A stretch of DNA of 64,000 bases, taken from NCBI RefSeq assembly GCF_025290835.2, contig NZ_JAOCQD020000002.1, positions 1,736,001 to 1,800,000 of the forward strand, written 5' to 3'. Both the position numbers and the translations under genes were made by a program. Below the pieces are notes generated by a model. That model made no database searches and was not told the DNA's origin. It saw only the letters and a list, made by a program, of their open reading frames with translations. The stretch's first letter is position 1; the number at the start of each line of letters is the position of its first letter. Below are positions 1-9,668 of this stretch, one piece after another. Source of the stretch: Aquabacterium sp. OR-4. Its GTDB lineage: Bacteria; Pseudomonadota; Gammaproteobacteria; Burkholderiales; Burkholderiaceae_C.

Positions 1-2
1 TG

Positions 3-2351
3 ATCAAGTGCTCGGGCGCCTGGCACGCGGCCATGGCCAGCGGCCTGCGCCACGTGCTGCAACATGGCGTCACGGCCTCGGTGCCTTCCGATGCGCCGCT
101 GGGCGGCCGCGGCGGCGGCCTGTCGCTGGTGGACGACGACACCATCGAGCGCGAGATCCTCACCTCGCGCCTGGCGCTGGCGGTGATGGATCGCGCCTCC
201 TGGGAGTTCACCGACCTGCGCTCGCGCGTTGCCTACCTTGAGCGCCGCGGCGAGCTCGACACCCACGACATGCTGCGCGCCCACATCTTGGCGCGCGTGG
301 CGCTCGACGCCTGGCGCCAGTCGGGGCTGCTGGCCGGTGACTGGCGCGAGGCCCAGCCGCTGCTGCACGACGAGTTCTCGGCCCTGGCCCAGGAGGCCTA
401 CCACGAGACCAACCGCTGGCTGGTGAGCCAGCGCGTGATGGCCGATGTCGACCTGCGCCCGCTGATCCGCCGCACCCGCGACAGCAATGGCGGCGGCGGT
501 GGTGGCGGCGGCAGCGGTTTCGGTGCCCAGGGCCAGGCGCCGCGCAGCACCTCGGGGGTGCCCAGCACCTCCAGCGGCCATGGCGGCATGGCCCACGCCC
601 ACGCCAGTGGCGCCGGCGGCTACTACGGCAGCGCGCACTCGGGCTACCCAAGCCACGCCGGCCATGCCGACGCCGGTGCGTACGACGGCGGCTGGGAGTC
701 TGCCGGCGAGCGCGACAGCCGCCGCAACGCCCGCTACGCCGACCCGTCGCACGGCCCGTCCGACGACCGGCAGGTGGGCGAAGAAACCCGCATGATGACC
801 CGCGCCGCGCCGCTGGCGCGCGGCAGCGACCATGCCGAGGCGGTGATGAGCCGGCTCAACCGGCTGGTGGGCCGCCACCTGCCTGGCTTCTCCGACACGG
901 TGCAGGCGCGGCCGGTGTCCGACACCCTGGCCGTGGCCATCCAGAACGCGCAGCAGAACCTGCGCCGCCGCTTTGTGGCCACGCCGCCCAGCGGCGCCGC
1001 CGGGCTGGCCGGCCGGCGCAGCGGCAGTGGCGCACCAGGCGGGGCCATGGCGCCCACCGGGCCGATGCTGCTCGACGAGCTCGACAAGGGCAAGCAGGCA
1101 CTCAAGCAGGCCGCCTCCAGCCCCACCGAGCGGGCCACCATCGAAATCGTGGCGATGATGTTCCAGAGCATCCTCACCGAAGACCGCATCCCCGCGGCCA
1201 TGCGCGTGTGGTTTGCCCGGCTGCAGATGCCGGTGCTGCGCGTGGCCATCAGCGAGCCCGACTTCTTCGCCACGCTGGACCACCCGGCGCGCCGGCTGAT
1301 CGACCGCATGGGCGCCTGCGTGATGGGGCTCGATTCGGCCAGCGGCGCGGTCGGCGACGCGCTCGAGAAAGAGATCAAGCGCGTGGTGCAGGTGGTCGAA
1401 GCCTATCCCGACACCGGCCGGCGCGTGTTCCAGACCGTGCTGGTCGAGTTCGAGAAGTTCCTCGAGCACTATTTCAAGAACGAGAACGAGGCCACCCGCC
1501 GCGGCGTCTCGCTGGCCCAGCAGGTCGAGCAGCGCGAAACCCTGGCCATCCAGTACACCATCGAGCTGCGCCGCATGCTCAACGAGGTACCGGTGCAGGA
1601 GGGCGTGCGCCAGTTCCTGTTCCAGGTGTGGGCCGACGTGCTGGCCACCTCGGCCGTGCGCTACGGCGCGCAAAGCACCGAGACCAAGGCCATGAAGCGC
1701 GCCGCCGCCGACCTGATCTGGTCGGCCAGCGCCAAGGTCACGCGCGAAGAGCGCGCCGAGGTCATTCGCCGCCTGCCGCCGCTTCTCAAGCGCCTGCGCG
1801 ACGGCATGGCCTCGGCCAACATGGCCGCCGAGAAGCAGGACGAGCGCATCAACGCGCTGAACAACGCGCTGGCCGCGGCCTTCACTGCCAAGGCGGCGGT
1901 GATTCCCAGCGACCGGCTGCAGGATTTGATGGAGCGGCTCGACTCACTCGAAGAGCTGCTGCCGGCCGCCGAAGACATCGAGATCGACGAGTCGATGGTG
2001 CTCGACCTGTCGGGCCACGAGAGCTCCGAGCTCGAGGTGGTGTCCGACGGCGGCACCATGCCCACCGCGCCGATGCTGGCCTGGGCGCGCGAGCTGATGG
2101 TGGGCAGCTGGTACACGCTGGATTGGCGTGGCCGCCGCGAGAACGTGCAGCTGGTGTGGCACGGCATGCGCCGCCAGCTGTCGCTGTTCGTCACGCCGGC
2201 CGGCCGCTGCCTGATGTTCCAGCAGCAGCGCCTGGCCGCCTATCTGCAGGCCGGCCTGCTGCTGCCTGCGCAAGACGAAGCGCTCACCGTCAAGGCCACA
2301 CGCAGCGCGCTGGCGCGGCTGGACGCTGATCCGTCGAAGCTGATGAACTAG
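3..2351 (+). CDS. DUF1631 family protein, 5' end cut by the window edge
   Basis: This is a large cytoplasmic protein of unknown function, matching the DUF1631 family by its overall helical, acidic C-terminal half. The frame is open back to the first bases of the window and no ribosome binding site precedes the first ATG (33), so the true start lies upstream. A glycine-, serine- and histidine-rich low-complexity stretch, including a run of eight glycines, fills roughly residues 160-250 and separates an N-terminal helical part from the conserved C-terminal part. Family members are common in beta- and gammaproteobacteria, but I know no established function. The next gene is convergent, with 111 bp between the two stops. 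Confidence 0.75.
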   Translation: MKCSGAWHAAMASGLRHVLQHGVTASVPSDAPLGGRGGGLSLVDDDTIEREILTSRLALAVMDRASWEFTDLRSRVAYLERRGELDTHDMLRAHILARVALDAWRQSGLLAGDWREAQPLLHDEFSALAQEAYHETNRWLVSQRVMADVDLRPLIRRTRDSNGGGGGGGGSGFGAQGQAPRSTSGVPSTSSGHGGMAHAHASGAGGYYGSAHSGYPSHAGHADAGAYDGGWESAGERDSRRNARYADPSHGPSDDRQVGEETRMMTRAAPLARGSDHAEAVMSRLNRLVGRHLPGFSDTVQARPVSDTLAVAIQNAQQNLRRRFVATPPSGAAGLAGRRSGSGAPGGAMAPTGPMLLDELDKGKQALKQAASSPTERATIEIVAMMFQSILTEDRIPAAMRVWFARLQMPVLRVAISEPDFFATLDHPARRLIDRMGACVMGLDSASGAVGDALEKEIKRVVQVVEAYPDTGRRVFQTVLVEFEKFLEHYFKNENEATRRGVSLAQQVEQRETLAIQYTIELRRMLNEVPVQEGVRQFLFQVWADVLATSAVRYGAQSTETKAMKRAAADLIWSASAKVTREERAEVIRRLPPLLKRLRDGMASANMAAEKQDERINALNNALAAAFTAKAAVIPSDRLQDLMERLDSLEELLPAAEDIEIDESMVLDLSGHESSELEVVSDGGTMPTAPMLAWARELMVGSWYTLDWRGRRENVQLVWHGMRRQLSLFVTPAGRCLMFQQQRLAAYLQAGLLLPAQDEALTVKATRSALARLDADPSKLMN

Positions 2352-2462
2352 AAGATCCCGGTGCCGGGTGTCGGCCCGCCGGCCCGGCCCGCGCGCGCAG
2401 GCGGTCGTGCACAGGGGTGGTGGCCCGGCGCTTGAAAGCGCCGCAGCGCTCGCAAGCGCCGA

Positions 2463-2915
2463 TCAGTGGATCAGGCGCTCTTCGGGTGCGACGAACAGCT
2501 CGTCCAGGATCAGCGCGTCGGGCTCTTCACCCAGGCTCCAGAAGACCATCAGCACGATGACCTTCAGGTCTTCGAGTGCCAGCGGCGACTCACCCACCGC
2601 GGTGGCACGGTCGATGACCATTTCGCGCATCGAGGGCGGCAGCACGCCGGCCGATTCGAGAAAGCTCACGAAAGCCACGGAATCGGGGCCCAGGCGATCC
2701 ACCTCGGCCGGCGAGTACACGCGCATGCTGGCCTCGGACTGCTCGCCGGTATAGGTTTGCGCCACTTCGGCCAGGCCGTCCAGCCACACCAGGGCTTCCT
2801 GGATCTCGTCGGACTCGAAGCCCACGGCCGAGAGCTTGCGCGTCAGCTGGGCGTGATCCGGGCACGCATCAGGGCGCCAGTAGTTCTCGTAGAGATAGAC
2901 CAGAACCTCGAACAT
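2463..2915 (-). CDS. smg: Smg family protein (DUF494)
   Basis: A 150-residue acidic protein beginning MFEVLVYLYENY, the typical start of Smg/DUF494 proteins. The length matches the family and the C-terminus ends in the conserved LDELFV-type segment. The frame continues upstream of this Met, but that extension overlaps dprA in another frame and is not conserved-looking, so the internal ATG at 2915 was chosen. Smg is usually encoded next to dprA and, in many proteobacteria, near def-fmt, as here. Its molecular function is not established. Confidence 0.88.
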   Translation of the reverse strand: MFEVLVYLYENYWRPDACPDHAQLTRKLSAVGFESDEIQEALVWLDGLAEVAQTYTGEQSEASMRVYSPAEVDRLGPDSVAFVSFLESAGVLPPSMREMVIDRATAVGESPLALEDLKVIVLMVFWSLGEEPDALILDELFVAPEERLIH

Positions 2916-3022
2916 GAATTGACTATACCCCAGGGCCCGGGATTGGGGCGTGGGCCCAGGCCTGGGTTCCGGTGGCTTTTCATGGCTTTGATGTGAGCAT
3001 GCGCTCACTGCCCGAAAAGCGC

Positions 3023-4240
3023 TCAAGAACGCTGGATTCTCTGGTACAGACCGCCAGGCAAACGGGCGATCTGGCCGCTCAATTCCAGCGTCAGCAGGTG
3101 GGCGGAGAGGCTGTGCGCGGGCCAGCCGCAGCGAGCCATCAGGGCGTCCAGCGAGGCCGGATCGTGGCCCAGCGCGCGCAGCACCGGGTCGTCGCTTTCG
3201 TCTGCCGAGGCCGCCGCCGCGGGCGCGTCGGGCCACAGCCCTGCGGCCGCGCCGGCATCGGCCGGCGTGGTGCTGGCGGCCGGCCAGCGGCCCGCGCCGG
3301 CGGCGGGCGGGCCCAGGTCTTCCAGCACCTGCTCGACCGAGCTGACCAGCGTGGCGCCCTGGCGGATCAGCGCATGGCAGCCCTCGCTCTGGTCGGACAG
3401 GATCGAGCCCGGCAGCGCAAACACCTCGCGCCCGGCTTCGGCGGCCAGCCGCGCGGTGATCAGCGAGCCCGATCGCAGTGCAGCCTCGACCACCAGCGTG
3501 CCGCGGGTCAGCCCGGCGATCAGGCGGTTGCGCTGCGGAAAATGCGCCGCCAGCGGTGGCGCGCCCAGCGGCAGCTCGCTGACCAGTAGACCACGCGCGG
3601 CGATGCGCCGGGTGAGTGCCTTGTGCGCCAGCGGATAGGCCACGTCGATGCCGGTGCCGATCACCGCCACGGTGCCGGGGCCGTCGGCACCGGCGGCGGC
3701 TTCGGCCTGGGCCTGCAGCGCACCCTCGTGGGCGGCGGCGTCGATGCCCAGGGCCAGGCCCGAGACCACCGTCCAGCCCTGGCGCAGCAGGGCGGCGCCA
3801 AAGGCCCGGGCGTTTTCGCGGCCCTGCGGCGTGGGCCGGCGGCTGCCGACGATGCCCAGGCCTGGCGCCGACAGCAGCTCGCTGCGCCCCTCCAGGTACA
3901 GCAGCAGCGGCGGATCGGCGGTGTGCAGCAGCAGCGGCGGATAGTCGGCATCGCCCAGCACCATCACGCGGCGCGCCGGGCCATTGGCCCCAGCGCCCTG
4001 CAACCAGGCCTGCACCGCGGCCACCTGGGTCGCCAGCCCGGCGGGCACCTGCGCCAGCGCGGCACCCACCGCCACGCCGGCCACGCTGCGGCAAGGCAGT
4101 TCGCCGGCGGCCAGCACCGCCTGCGGCGAGCCAAACGCGGCCAGCAGGCGCCGCGCGGTGTCGCGGCCCACGCCGGGCGTGGCCAGCAGGCGCAGCCAGG
4201 CGGCCAGTTCGTCAGCGTCGGGCGCGGACGACACCGACAT
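3023..4240 (-). CDS. dprA: DNA-processing protein DprA
   Basis: DprA loads RecA on incoming single-stranded DNA during natural transformation. The 405-residue protein has an N-terminal helix-hairpin-helix-like segment (about 10-60, with TPGVGRDTARRLL), a Rossmann-fold core with GSRRPT at 132-137 and SGLALGIDAAAH at 160-171, and a C-terminal winged-helix-like domain ending LPGGLYQRI. All family hallmarks are present and the length is normal. It lies 107 bp upstream of smg and 16 bp downstream of the LysM gene on the same strand, so the three probably form one transcript. Confidence 0.93.
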   Translation of the reverse strand: MSVSSAPDADELAAWLRLLATPGVGRDTARRLLAAFGSPQAVLAAGELPCRSVAGVAVGAALAQVPAGLATQVAAVQAWLQGAGANGPARRVMVLGDADYPPLLLHTADPPLLLYLEGRSELLSAPGLGIVGSRRPTPQGRENARAFGAALLRQGWTVVSGLALGIDAAAHEGALQAQAEAAAGADGPGTVAVIGTGIDVAYPLAHKALTRRIAARGLLVSELPLGAPPLAAHFPQRNRLIAGLTRGTLVVEAALRSGSLITARLAAEAGREVFALPGSILSDQSEGCHALIRQGATLVSSVEQVLEDLGPPAAGAGRWPAASTTPADAGAAAGLWPDAPAAAASADESDDPVLRALGHDPASLDALMARCGWPAHSLSAHLLTLELSGQIARLPGGLYQRIQRS

Positions 4241-4256
4241 GCCGCCGCGCGCCGGT

Positions 4257-5420
4257 TCAGGGCTGGGTGAAGCGGTCGCCGGGCTTGACCGGATCGAGCG
4301 CCGAGACGATCAGCGCATAGGACACGCGATCGAACACCCGAAACACGAACAGCAGGCCGCTGCGCTCGTCGGGCAGCTGCATCAGCAGCGGCTTGTCCTG
4401 CGTGCGGTCGACCGCCGTCGTGCCGGCGCGCCACAAGGCCAGCACATGGCCGCGCTCGATGCCGTCGCGCGTGCCGCGGTTGATGGCCACGATCTGGTTC
4501 TGGCCGGCGCTCAGCGCTTCGCCGTAGATCGACACCACGCGGCCGGCCACCGGCTGGCCCGGCGCATGCGGCACATAGGCCTGCAGGTCATGCGGCGGCA
4601 CCGGTGCCAGGCGGTCGCCCACGCCGGCCTCCTGGCGCACGCTGGTCATCGTGAAGGTGGCCGGCACCGGCACCCCCTGCTCGACCGCCGTGCGCAGCAA
4701 GTCGGCGGTGCCGACATAGCCGGCCTCGAAACCCAGCAGCTCGCGCGTCTCGGGATCGGACAGCGGCTTGGTCTGGCGGTAGACCGCAAAGCTGCGGGCG
4801 CCGGCGAGATCGCCGCGCACATAGGCCGTCTCGCCGCGCGACACCATCACCCGGCCCTCTTGGGTGGCCACGATGCGTGGCGCGGTGGCCAGCGCGTCGT
4901 CGCTGAGCACCACCGCCTCGTTGAGGAAGGGGCCGATCAGGTGCAGCGGGATCGACGCGATGGCGCCGTTGTCAAGCAGCTGGCTGCGCACCGTGGGCGA
5001 CAGCTTGACGGTGTTGCTGGGCATCTGGCCATCTGCCGCGCCCCTGGCCAGGCGCAGGCGCGCGCGGCCGTTGCTCTTGTCGAGCACCAGCACCTGCCCC
5101 GGGTAGATCAGGTGCGGGTTGCGGATCTGGTCGAGGTTCATGCCCCACAGCTCGGGCCAGCGCCAGGGGCCCTTGAGGAACAGCGAGGACACGCCCCACA
5201 GCGTGTCGCCACGCTGCACGGTGTGCGAATCGGGGGCGTTGGCGGCCAGCTCGGACAGCGGCACGCCGGCCTCGGCCACCTGCTGGGCGGTGGCGCGCCA
5301 GGCCGGGGTGACCGGCTCGAGCGCCTGCACGCCGGCAGCGGCCGCCCACAGCAGCGGCAGCAGACCCCAGGCGCACGCCATCGGGCGCAGGCGTGCGGGT
5401 CGGGGCGGGCGTGAACTCAT
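4257..5420 (-). CDS. Secreted LysM-domain protein
   Basis: A 387-residue exported protein. Starting at MSSRPP gives a signal peptide (basic N-terminus, hydrophobic residues about 16-30, cleavage near AGVQA|LE) followed by a LysM domain at about 66-114 (HTVQRGDTLWG to YPGQVLVLD), which in this family binds peptidoglycan. The rest is a periplasmic domain of unknown function. A longer frame reaches 5657, but the ATG at 5420 has a well-placed GGAG upstream and a proper signal peptide directly after it. This LysM gene next to dprA and divergent from def is a standard Burkholderiales arrangement. Confidence 0.87.
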   Translation of the reverse strand: MSSRPPRPARLRPMACAWGLLPLLWAAAAGVQALEPVTPAWRATAQQVAEAGVPLSELAANAPDSHTVQRGDTLWGVSSLFLKGPWRWPELWGMNLDQIRNPHLIYPGQVLVLDKSNGRARLRLARGAADGQMPSNTVKLSPTVRSQLLDNGAIASIPLHLIGPFLNEAVVLSDDALATAPRIVATQEGRVMVSRGETAYVRGDLAGARSFAVYRQTKPLSDPETRELLGFEAGYVGTADLLRTAVEQGVPVPATFTMTSVRQEAGVGDRLAPVPPHDLQAYVPHAPGQPVAGRVVSIYGEALSAGQNQIVAINRGTRDGIERGHVLALWRAGTTAVDRTQDKPLLMQLPDERSGLLFVFRVFDRVSYALIVSALDPVKPGDRFTQP

Positions 5421-5701
5421 GGCGACAGTCTCCGGAAGGGGCCGGTGCGACAATCCGCACCGCGCGGCACAAGCTGCATCGCAGTGCCCCCACCCGCCCT
5501 TGGCTCGCCAACGGCTGCAAAGGGCTGCAAGGGCGCTGAAATACTTCATGCAGCCTCGCAGATTCTGCCGATAAACCCTTGATGCCGCAATGAAAAGCGC
5601 TGAGGCTGGCCACCGCCGCCCCAAGGCCTTCACCGCCCGGCGTTGCTTGACATCCACAGTTGTTTCCCCATGTGTCGGCCCGAGGCCGACACCGCCCTGC
5701 C

Positions 5702-6220
5702 ATGCCCATGCTGACGATCCTCCGCTACCCCGATCCGCGCCTGCACACCGTGGCCAAGCCCGTCAGCCAGGTGGACGCGCGCATCCGCCAGCTGGCCGAC
5801 GACATGCTGGCCACCATGTACCAGGCCGACGGCGTGGGCCTGGCCGCCACCCAGGTGGATGTGCACGAACGCGTGATCGTGATGGACACCTCGGCCGAGC
5901 GCGACCAGCCGCTGGTGCTGATCAACCCCGAGCTCACCGCGGTGAGCGACGAGATGCACGTGGGCGACGAAGGCTGCCTGTCGGTGCCCACCATCTATGA
6001 GCCGGTGCAGCGCCATGCGCGGGTGAGCGTGCGCGCGCTCGACCGCGAGGGCCGCAGCTTCAGCTTCGACGCCGAGGGCCTGGCCGCGGTGTGCGTGCAG
6101 CACGAGATGGACCACCTGATGGGCAAGGTGTTCGTGGAGTACCTGAGCCTGCTCAAGCGCAACCGCATCAAGACCAAGATGGTCAAGAAGACGCGCGACG
6201 AGCAGGACAGCCCGCGCTGA
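5702..6220 (+). CDS. def: Peptide deformylase
   Basis: Removes the formyl group from the N-terminal methionine of new proteins, using an iron or zinc centre. The 172-residue protein carries all three motifs: GVGLAATQ at 44-51, EGCLS at 90-94 with metal ligand Cys92, and HEMDH at 134-138 with the other two ligands and the catalytic Glu. The start [11 protein letters not shown] was chosen over an upstream in-frame ATG at 5660 because family members begin here. It is followed by fmt, whose product adds the formyl group that this enzyme removes, the usual pairing. Confidence 0.95.
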   Translation: MPMLTILRYPDPRLHTVAKPVSQVDARIRQLADDMLATMYQADGVGLAATQVDVHERVIVMDTSAERDQPLVLINPELTAVSDEMHVGDEGCLSVPTIYEPVQRHARVSVRALDREGRSFSFDAEGLAAVCVQHEMDHLMGKVFVEYLSLLKRNRIKTKMVKKTRDEQDSPR

Positions 6221-6280
6221 GCCGGCGCCGGCCACCGCACACCGCCTGCCCCAAGCCCTGACGCCCTGACGCCTGACCCG

Positions 6281-7225
6281 ATGAAGCTCGTTTTCGCCGG
6301 CACGCCGGAATTTGCCGCCGAGGCGCTGCGCCAGCTGCTGGCCGCCGGGCACACCGTGCCGCTGGTGCTGACCCAGCCCGACCGCCCGGCCGGCCGTGGC
6401 ATGAAGCTCACGCCCTCACCTGTGAAGGCCCTGGCGCTGCAGCACGGCATCGCCGTGGCCCAGCCACGCAGCCTGCGGCTGGACGGCAAGTACCCTGACG
6501 ATGCCGCGGCGGCGCGCCAGGCGCTGCTGGGCGCCGCGCCCGAGGCCATGGTGGTGGCCGCCTACGGCCTGATCCTGCCGCAGTGGGTGCTGGATCTGCC
6601 GGCGCGCGGCTGCCTGAACATCCATGCCTCGCTGCTGCCGCGCTGGCGTGGCGCGGCGCCCATCCACCGCGCCATCGAGGCCGGCGATGCCCAGACCGGC
6701 ATCACGCTGATGCAGATGGACGCCGGCCTGGACACCGGCGACATGCTGCTCACCGCGGCGCAGGCCATCCGCCCCGACGACACCACCGCCACGCTGCACG
6801 ACCGCCTGGCCACGCAGGGTGGTGCGCTGTGCGTGCAGGGCTTGGCCGCACCCGAGGCACTGCGGCGCACGCCGCAGCCGGCCGAGGGCGTCAACTACGC
6901 GCACAAGATCGAGAAGCACGAGGCGGCCATCGACTGGCGCCAGCCGGCGGCGGTGATCGAGCGCCGCGTGCGCGCCTTCGACCCGTTTCCCGGCGCCAGC
7001 TTCACACTCGGCAACGAGGTGGTGAAGCTGTGGGCGGCCGAGGTGCTGCCGCAGGCCGGCGGCACGCCGGGCCAGGTGCTGCAGGCCGACGGCCAGCGCC
7101 TGCTGGTGGCCTGCGGCGACGGCGCGCTGGCGCTGCGCACGCTGCAGCGGCCGGGCGGCCGGCGCATCGATGTGGGCGTGCTGCTGCAGCAGTGCCCCGG
7201 CCTGGCCGGCACCCAGCTCGGCTGA
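6281..7225 (+). CDS. fmt: Methionyl-tRNA formyltransferase
   Basis: Transfers a formyl group from 10-formyltetrahydrofolate to initiator Met-tRNA. The 314-residue protein starts [13 protein letters not shown] and has the catalytic Asn-His pair in [15 protein letters not shown] (113-127) and the catalytic Asp in MDAGLDTGD (about 151), then a C-terminal tRNA-binding OB-like domain. Length is normal. It lies 60 bp after def, so the two are probably cotranscribed. Confidence 0.96.
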   Translation: MKLVFAGTPEFAAEALRQLLAAGHTVPLVLTQPDRPAGRGMKLTPSPVKALALQHGIAVAQPRSLRLDGKYPDDAAAARQALLGAAPEAMVVAAYGLILPQWVLDLPARGCLNIHASLLPRWRGAAPIHRAIEAGDAQTGITLMQMDAGLDTGDMLLTAAQAIRPDDTTATLHDRLATQGGALCVQGLAAPEALRRTPQPAEGVNYAHKIEKHEAAIDWRQPAAVIERRVRAFDPFPGASFTLGNEVVKLWAAEVLPQAGGTPGQVLQADGQRLLVACGDGALALRTLQRPGGRRIDVGVLLQQCPGLAGTQLG

Positions 7226-7331
7226 TGGCCTTTGGCGGGGGCTCGCCCGCGCGGCATTGAACTCCGCGCCCGCGGCCGCATCTGACGCCTCATCGCCACC
7301 CCTGCCCCGCCCCGCGGGGCGCTGAACCACC

Positions 7332-8171
7332 ATGTTCAACCTGATGAAGACCGCCATCCTGATGGCGGCCATCACCGCCCTCTTCATGCTGCTCGGCCGT
7401 GTGCTGGGCGGGCAGACCGGCATGATGCTGGCGCTGCTGGTGGCGCTGGGGATGAACTTCTTCAGCTACTGGTTCAGCGACAAGATGGTGCTGAAGATGT
7501 ACAACGCCCGCGAGGTGGACGACAGCACCGCGCCGCAGTTCGTGGGCATGGTGCGCGAGCTGGCCGAGCGCGCGCAGATCCCGATGCCGCGGGTGTACGT
7601 GATCGACGACAACGCGCCCAATGCCTTTGCCACCGGCCGCAACCCCGAGCATGCCGCGGTGGCGGCCACCACCGGCATCCTGCGCACCCTCAGCGCACGC
7701 GAGATGCGCGGCGTGATGGCCCACGAGCTGGCGCATGTGAAGCACCGCGACATCCTGATCTCCACCGTCAGCGCCACGATGGCCGGCGCGATCAGCATGC
7801 TGGCCAACTTCGGCATGATGTTCGGTGGCCGTGACAGCGAGGGTCGGCCGGTCAACCCGCTGGCCGGTCTGCTGGTGGCCATCCTGGCACCGATGGCGGC
7901 CGCGCTGATCCAGATGGCGATCAGCCGCGCGCGCGAGTTCGAGGCCGACCGCGGCGGCGCCGAGATCTCGGGCGACCCGCAGGCCCTGGCCTCGGCGCTG
8001 CAGAAGATCGAGCGCTTTGCCCGCGGCGCACCGCTCGAGGCCGCCGAGCGCCACCCCGAGACGGCGCAGATGATGATCGTCAACCCGCTGTCGGGCGGCG
8101 GCCTGCGCGGCCTGTTCTCCACCCACCCGTCCACCGAGGAACGCGTGGAGCGCCTGCTGGCCATGCGCTGA
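7332..8171 (+). CDS. htpX: Membrane zinc metalloprotease HtpX
   Basis: An M48B inner-membrane protease for quality control of membrane proteins. The 279-residue protein has two N-terminal hydrophobic segments (about 5-22 and 28-47), the zinc motif HELAH at 131-135, a second hydrophobic hairpin (about 140-195), and the third zinc ligand Glu in [12 protein letters not shown]. It lies 106 bp after fmt on the same strand. Regulation is not visible in the sequence. Confidence 0.95.
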   Translation: MFNLMKTAILMAAITALFMLLGRVLGGQTGMMLALLVALGMNFFSYWFSDKMVLKMYNAREVDDSTAPQFVGMVRELAERAQIPMPRVYVIDDNAPNAFATGRNPEHAAVAATTGILRTLSAREMRGVMAHELAHVKHRDILISTVSATMAGAISMLANFGMMFGGRDSEGRPVNPLAGLLVAILAPMAAALIQMAISRAREFEADRGGAEISGDPQALASALQKIERFARGAPLEAAERHPETAQMMIVNPLSGGGLRGLFSTHPSTEERVERLLAMR

Positions 8172-8248
8172 TTGAACGGGGCACCCGGCGCCGCGCGCAC
8201 GCCGCAGCGCCGCTCAAGTTGGCCCGCCGCCGGGCCGATATCGGGGGC

Positions 8249-8632
8249 ATGAAGTGGACCCTCGCGCCCTGGATGCTCGTGTGCGTACTCGCCTCCGGTT
8301 GCGAGCAGCTGGGCATCGACACGCCCGCCGCGGCCGCGGCCAAGCGTGAAGCCGACAGCAAGGCCATCGGTGGCGCCTGCCGCCATGCCGGCCGCGCCAT
8401 CGAAGACTGCTACACGCTCTACAAGAAGGCCGACAAGTCGGCCATCTACGCCGGCTGGCGCGAGATGGACAACTACATGCGCGAGAACAAGATCGAGCCG
8501 GTGACCCCGGTGGTGCCGCTGCCCAAGCCGCCCGAGCCGGCCTCGGCGCCCAAGCCGGCGCCCAAGGCCTCGGCCGCCGACGAGGCCGACGAGGAAGAAG
8601 CCCCGCCGGCCAAGGGCAAGAAGGGCCACTGA
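8249..8632 (+). CDS. Small predicted lipoprotein
   Basis: A 127-residue protein of unknown function. It begins with a lipoprotein signal peptide, MKWTLAPWMLVCVLASGC, whose lipobox LASGC predicts lipid attachment at Cys18. After it come a Cys-containing helical region (CRHAG, DCYTLYKKADKS) and a Pro/Ala/Glu/Lys-rich tail. The ATG at 8249 was preferred over one at 8219 because the signal peptide starts there and a run of five Gs lies just upstream. The low-complexity charged tail suggests a flexible periplasmic end. Confidence 0.72.
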   Translation: MKWTLAPWMLVCVLASGCEQLGIDTPAAAAAKREADSKAIGGACRHAGRAIEDCYTLYKKADKSAIYAGWREMDNYMRENKIEPVTPVVPLPKPPEPASAPKPAPKASAADEADEEEAPPAKGKKGH

Positions 8633-8767
8633 GCGCAGCGCCGCGGCGGCTGACGCCGGCACGTCGCGCCAGGCCGCAGCCTGGGCCACCTGGGCGACGC
8701 TTCGTCGCGCGGCCACTGGGGCGGGTGCCCCGCCTCAGCCATCATCGCGGCCACCGAGGAGCACGCG

Positions 8768-9535
8768 ATGAATTCCACCCCCCGTTCACGGCCGATGACC
8801 GGCTGGCTTGACCGCCTGTTCGGCCTGGCCCTGGCCAGCGCCCTGTTGATGCTGGCCATCACCGCCTGGCCCGGCGCCGCGCGCGCTGCCGATCGCGTGG
8901 TGGGCAGCGGCGAGGCCGCCACCGAGCAGCGCAGCCCGGGCGATTTCGACAGCATCCAGACCCAGGGCTTCAAGGTGAGCGTGCGCCAGGGCGCGGTGCC
9001 GGCCGTCAGCGTGACGGCCGATGCCAACCTGCTGCCGCTGCTGGAAAGCGTGGTCGACGGCCGCACCCTGGTGCTGCGCTGGAAGCGCGGCACCAGCCTG
9101 CAGACGCGCGTGGCGCCGCAGATCCAGGTCACCGTGCCGCAGCTGCGCGGGCTGGCCGTGCAAGGCTCGGGCAAGCTGCTGGCCGAGGCGCTGAAGGTGC
9201 CGCAGCTGCGCGTGCAGATCAGCGGCTCGGGCGATGTGCAGCTGGCCGACATCAGCACCGACGAGCTGAGCATCGACGTATCGGGCTCGGGCGATGTGCT
9301 GGCCGCCGGCCAGGCCACGCGGCTGGTGGTGAAGATCGCCGGCTCGGGCGATGTCAAGGCTGCCGGCCTGCGTGCGGACGATGCCAAGGTCAGCATCGCC
9401 GGCTCGGGCAGTGTCGACCTGCAGGCCCAGCGCACGCTGGACATCGGCATCGCCGGCTCGGGCGATGTGCGCCACACCGGCAACGCCACGGTGCAGACCA
9501 AGGTGGCCGGCTCGGGCAAGGTGAAGAAGTACTGA
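8768..9535 (+). CDS. Secreted GIN/DUF2807-type repeat protein
   Basis: A 255-residue exported protein with a signal peptide (cleavage near ARA|AD, about residue 41) and a DUF2807 (putative head GIN domain) body. The body is a series of short beta-type repeats of about 20 residues, each carrying a GSG[DKS]-V core: GSGKL, GSGDVQ, GSGDVL, GSGDVK, GSGSVD, GSGDVR and GSGKVK, consistent with a small beta-solenoid. Members of this family occur widely in bacterial envelopes with unproven function. A well-placed GAGGAGCACGCG precedes the ATG. Confidence 0.82.
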   Translation: MNSTPRSRPMTGWLDRLFGLALASALLMLAITAWPGAARAADRVVGSGEAATEQRSPGDFDSIQTQGFKVSVRQGAVPAVSVTADANLLPLLESVVDGRTLVLRWKRGTSLQTRVAPQIQVTVPQLRGLAVQGSGKLLAEALKVPQLRVQISGSGDVQLADISTDELSIDVSGSGDVLAAGQATRLVVKIAGSGDVKAAGLRADDAKVSIAGSGSVDLQAQRTLDIGIAGSGDVRHTGNATVQTKVAGSGKVKKY

Positions 9536-9668
9536 GGCGGCCCCCCGCCGCGCTGGCAGCGGCGGTGGCGGTGGCGCCGCGCTGGCAGCGGCGGTGGCGC
9601 CTCGCGGCGTGCATCGGCGCACGGCCCGCCTGCATGGCGCCGCGGCCACAGCGCCGACAATCGCGGCA

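Noticed and set aside
2463..4094. Long minus frame joining smg with the region opposite dprA
   Set aside because: Only the last 150 residues (Smg) look real; the upstream part overlaps dprA on the same strand in another frame and has shadow composition.
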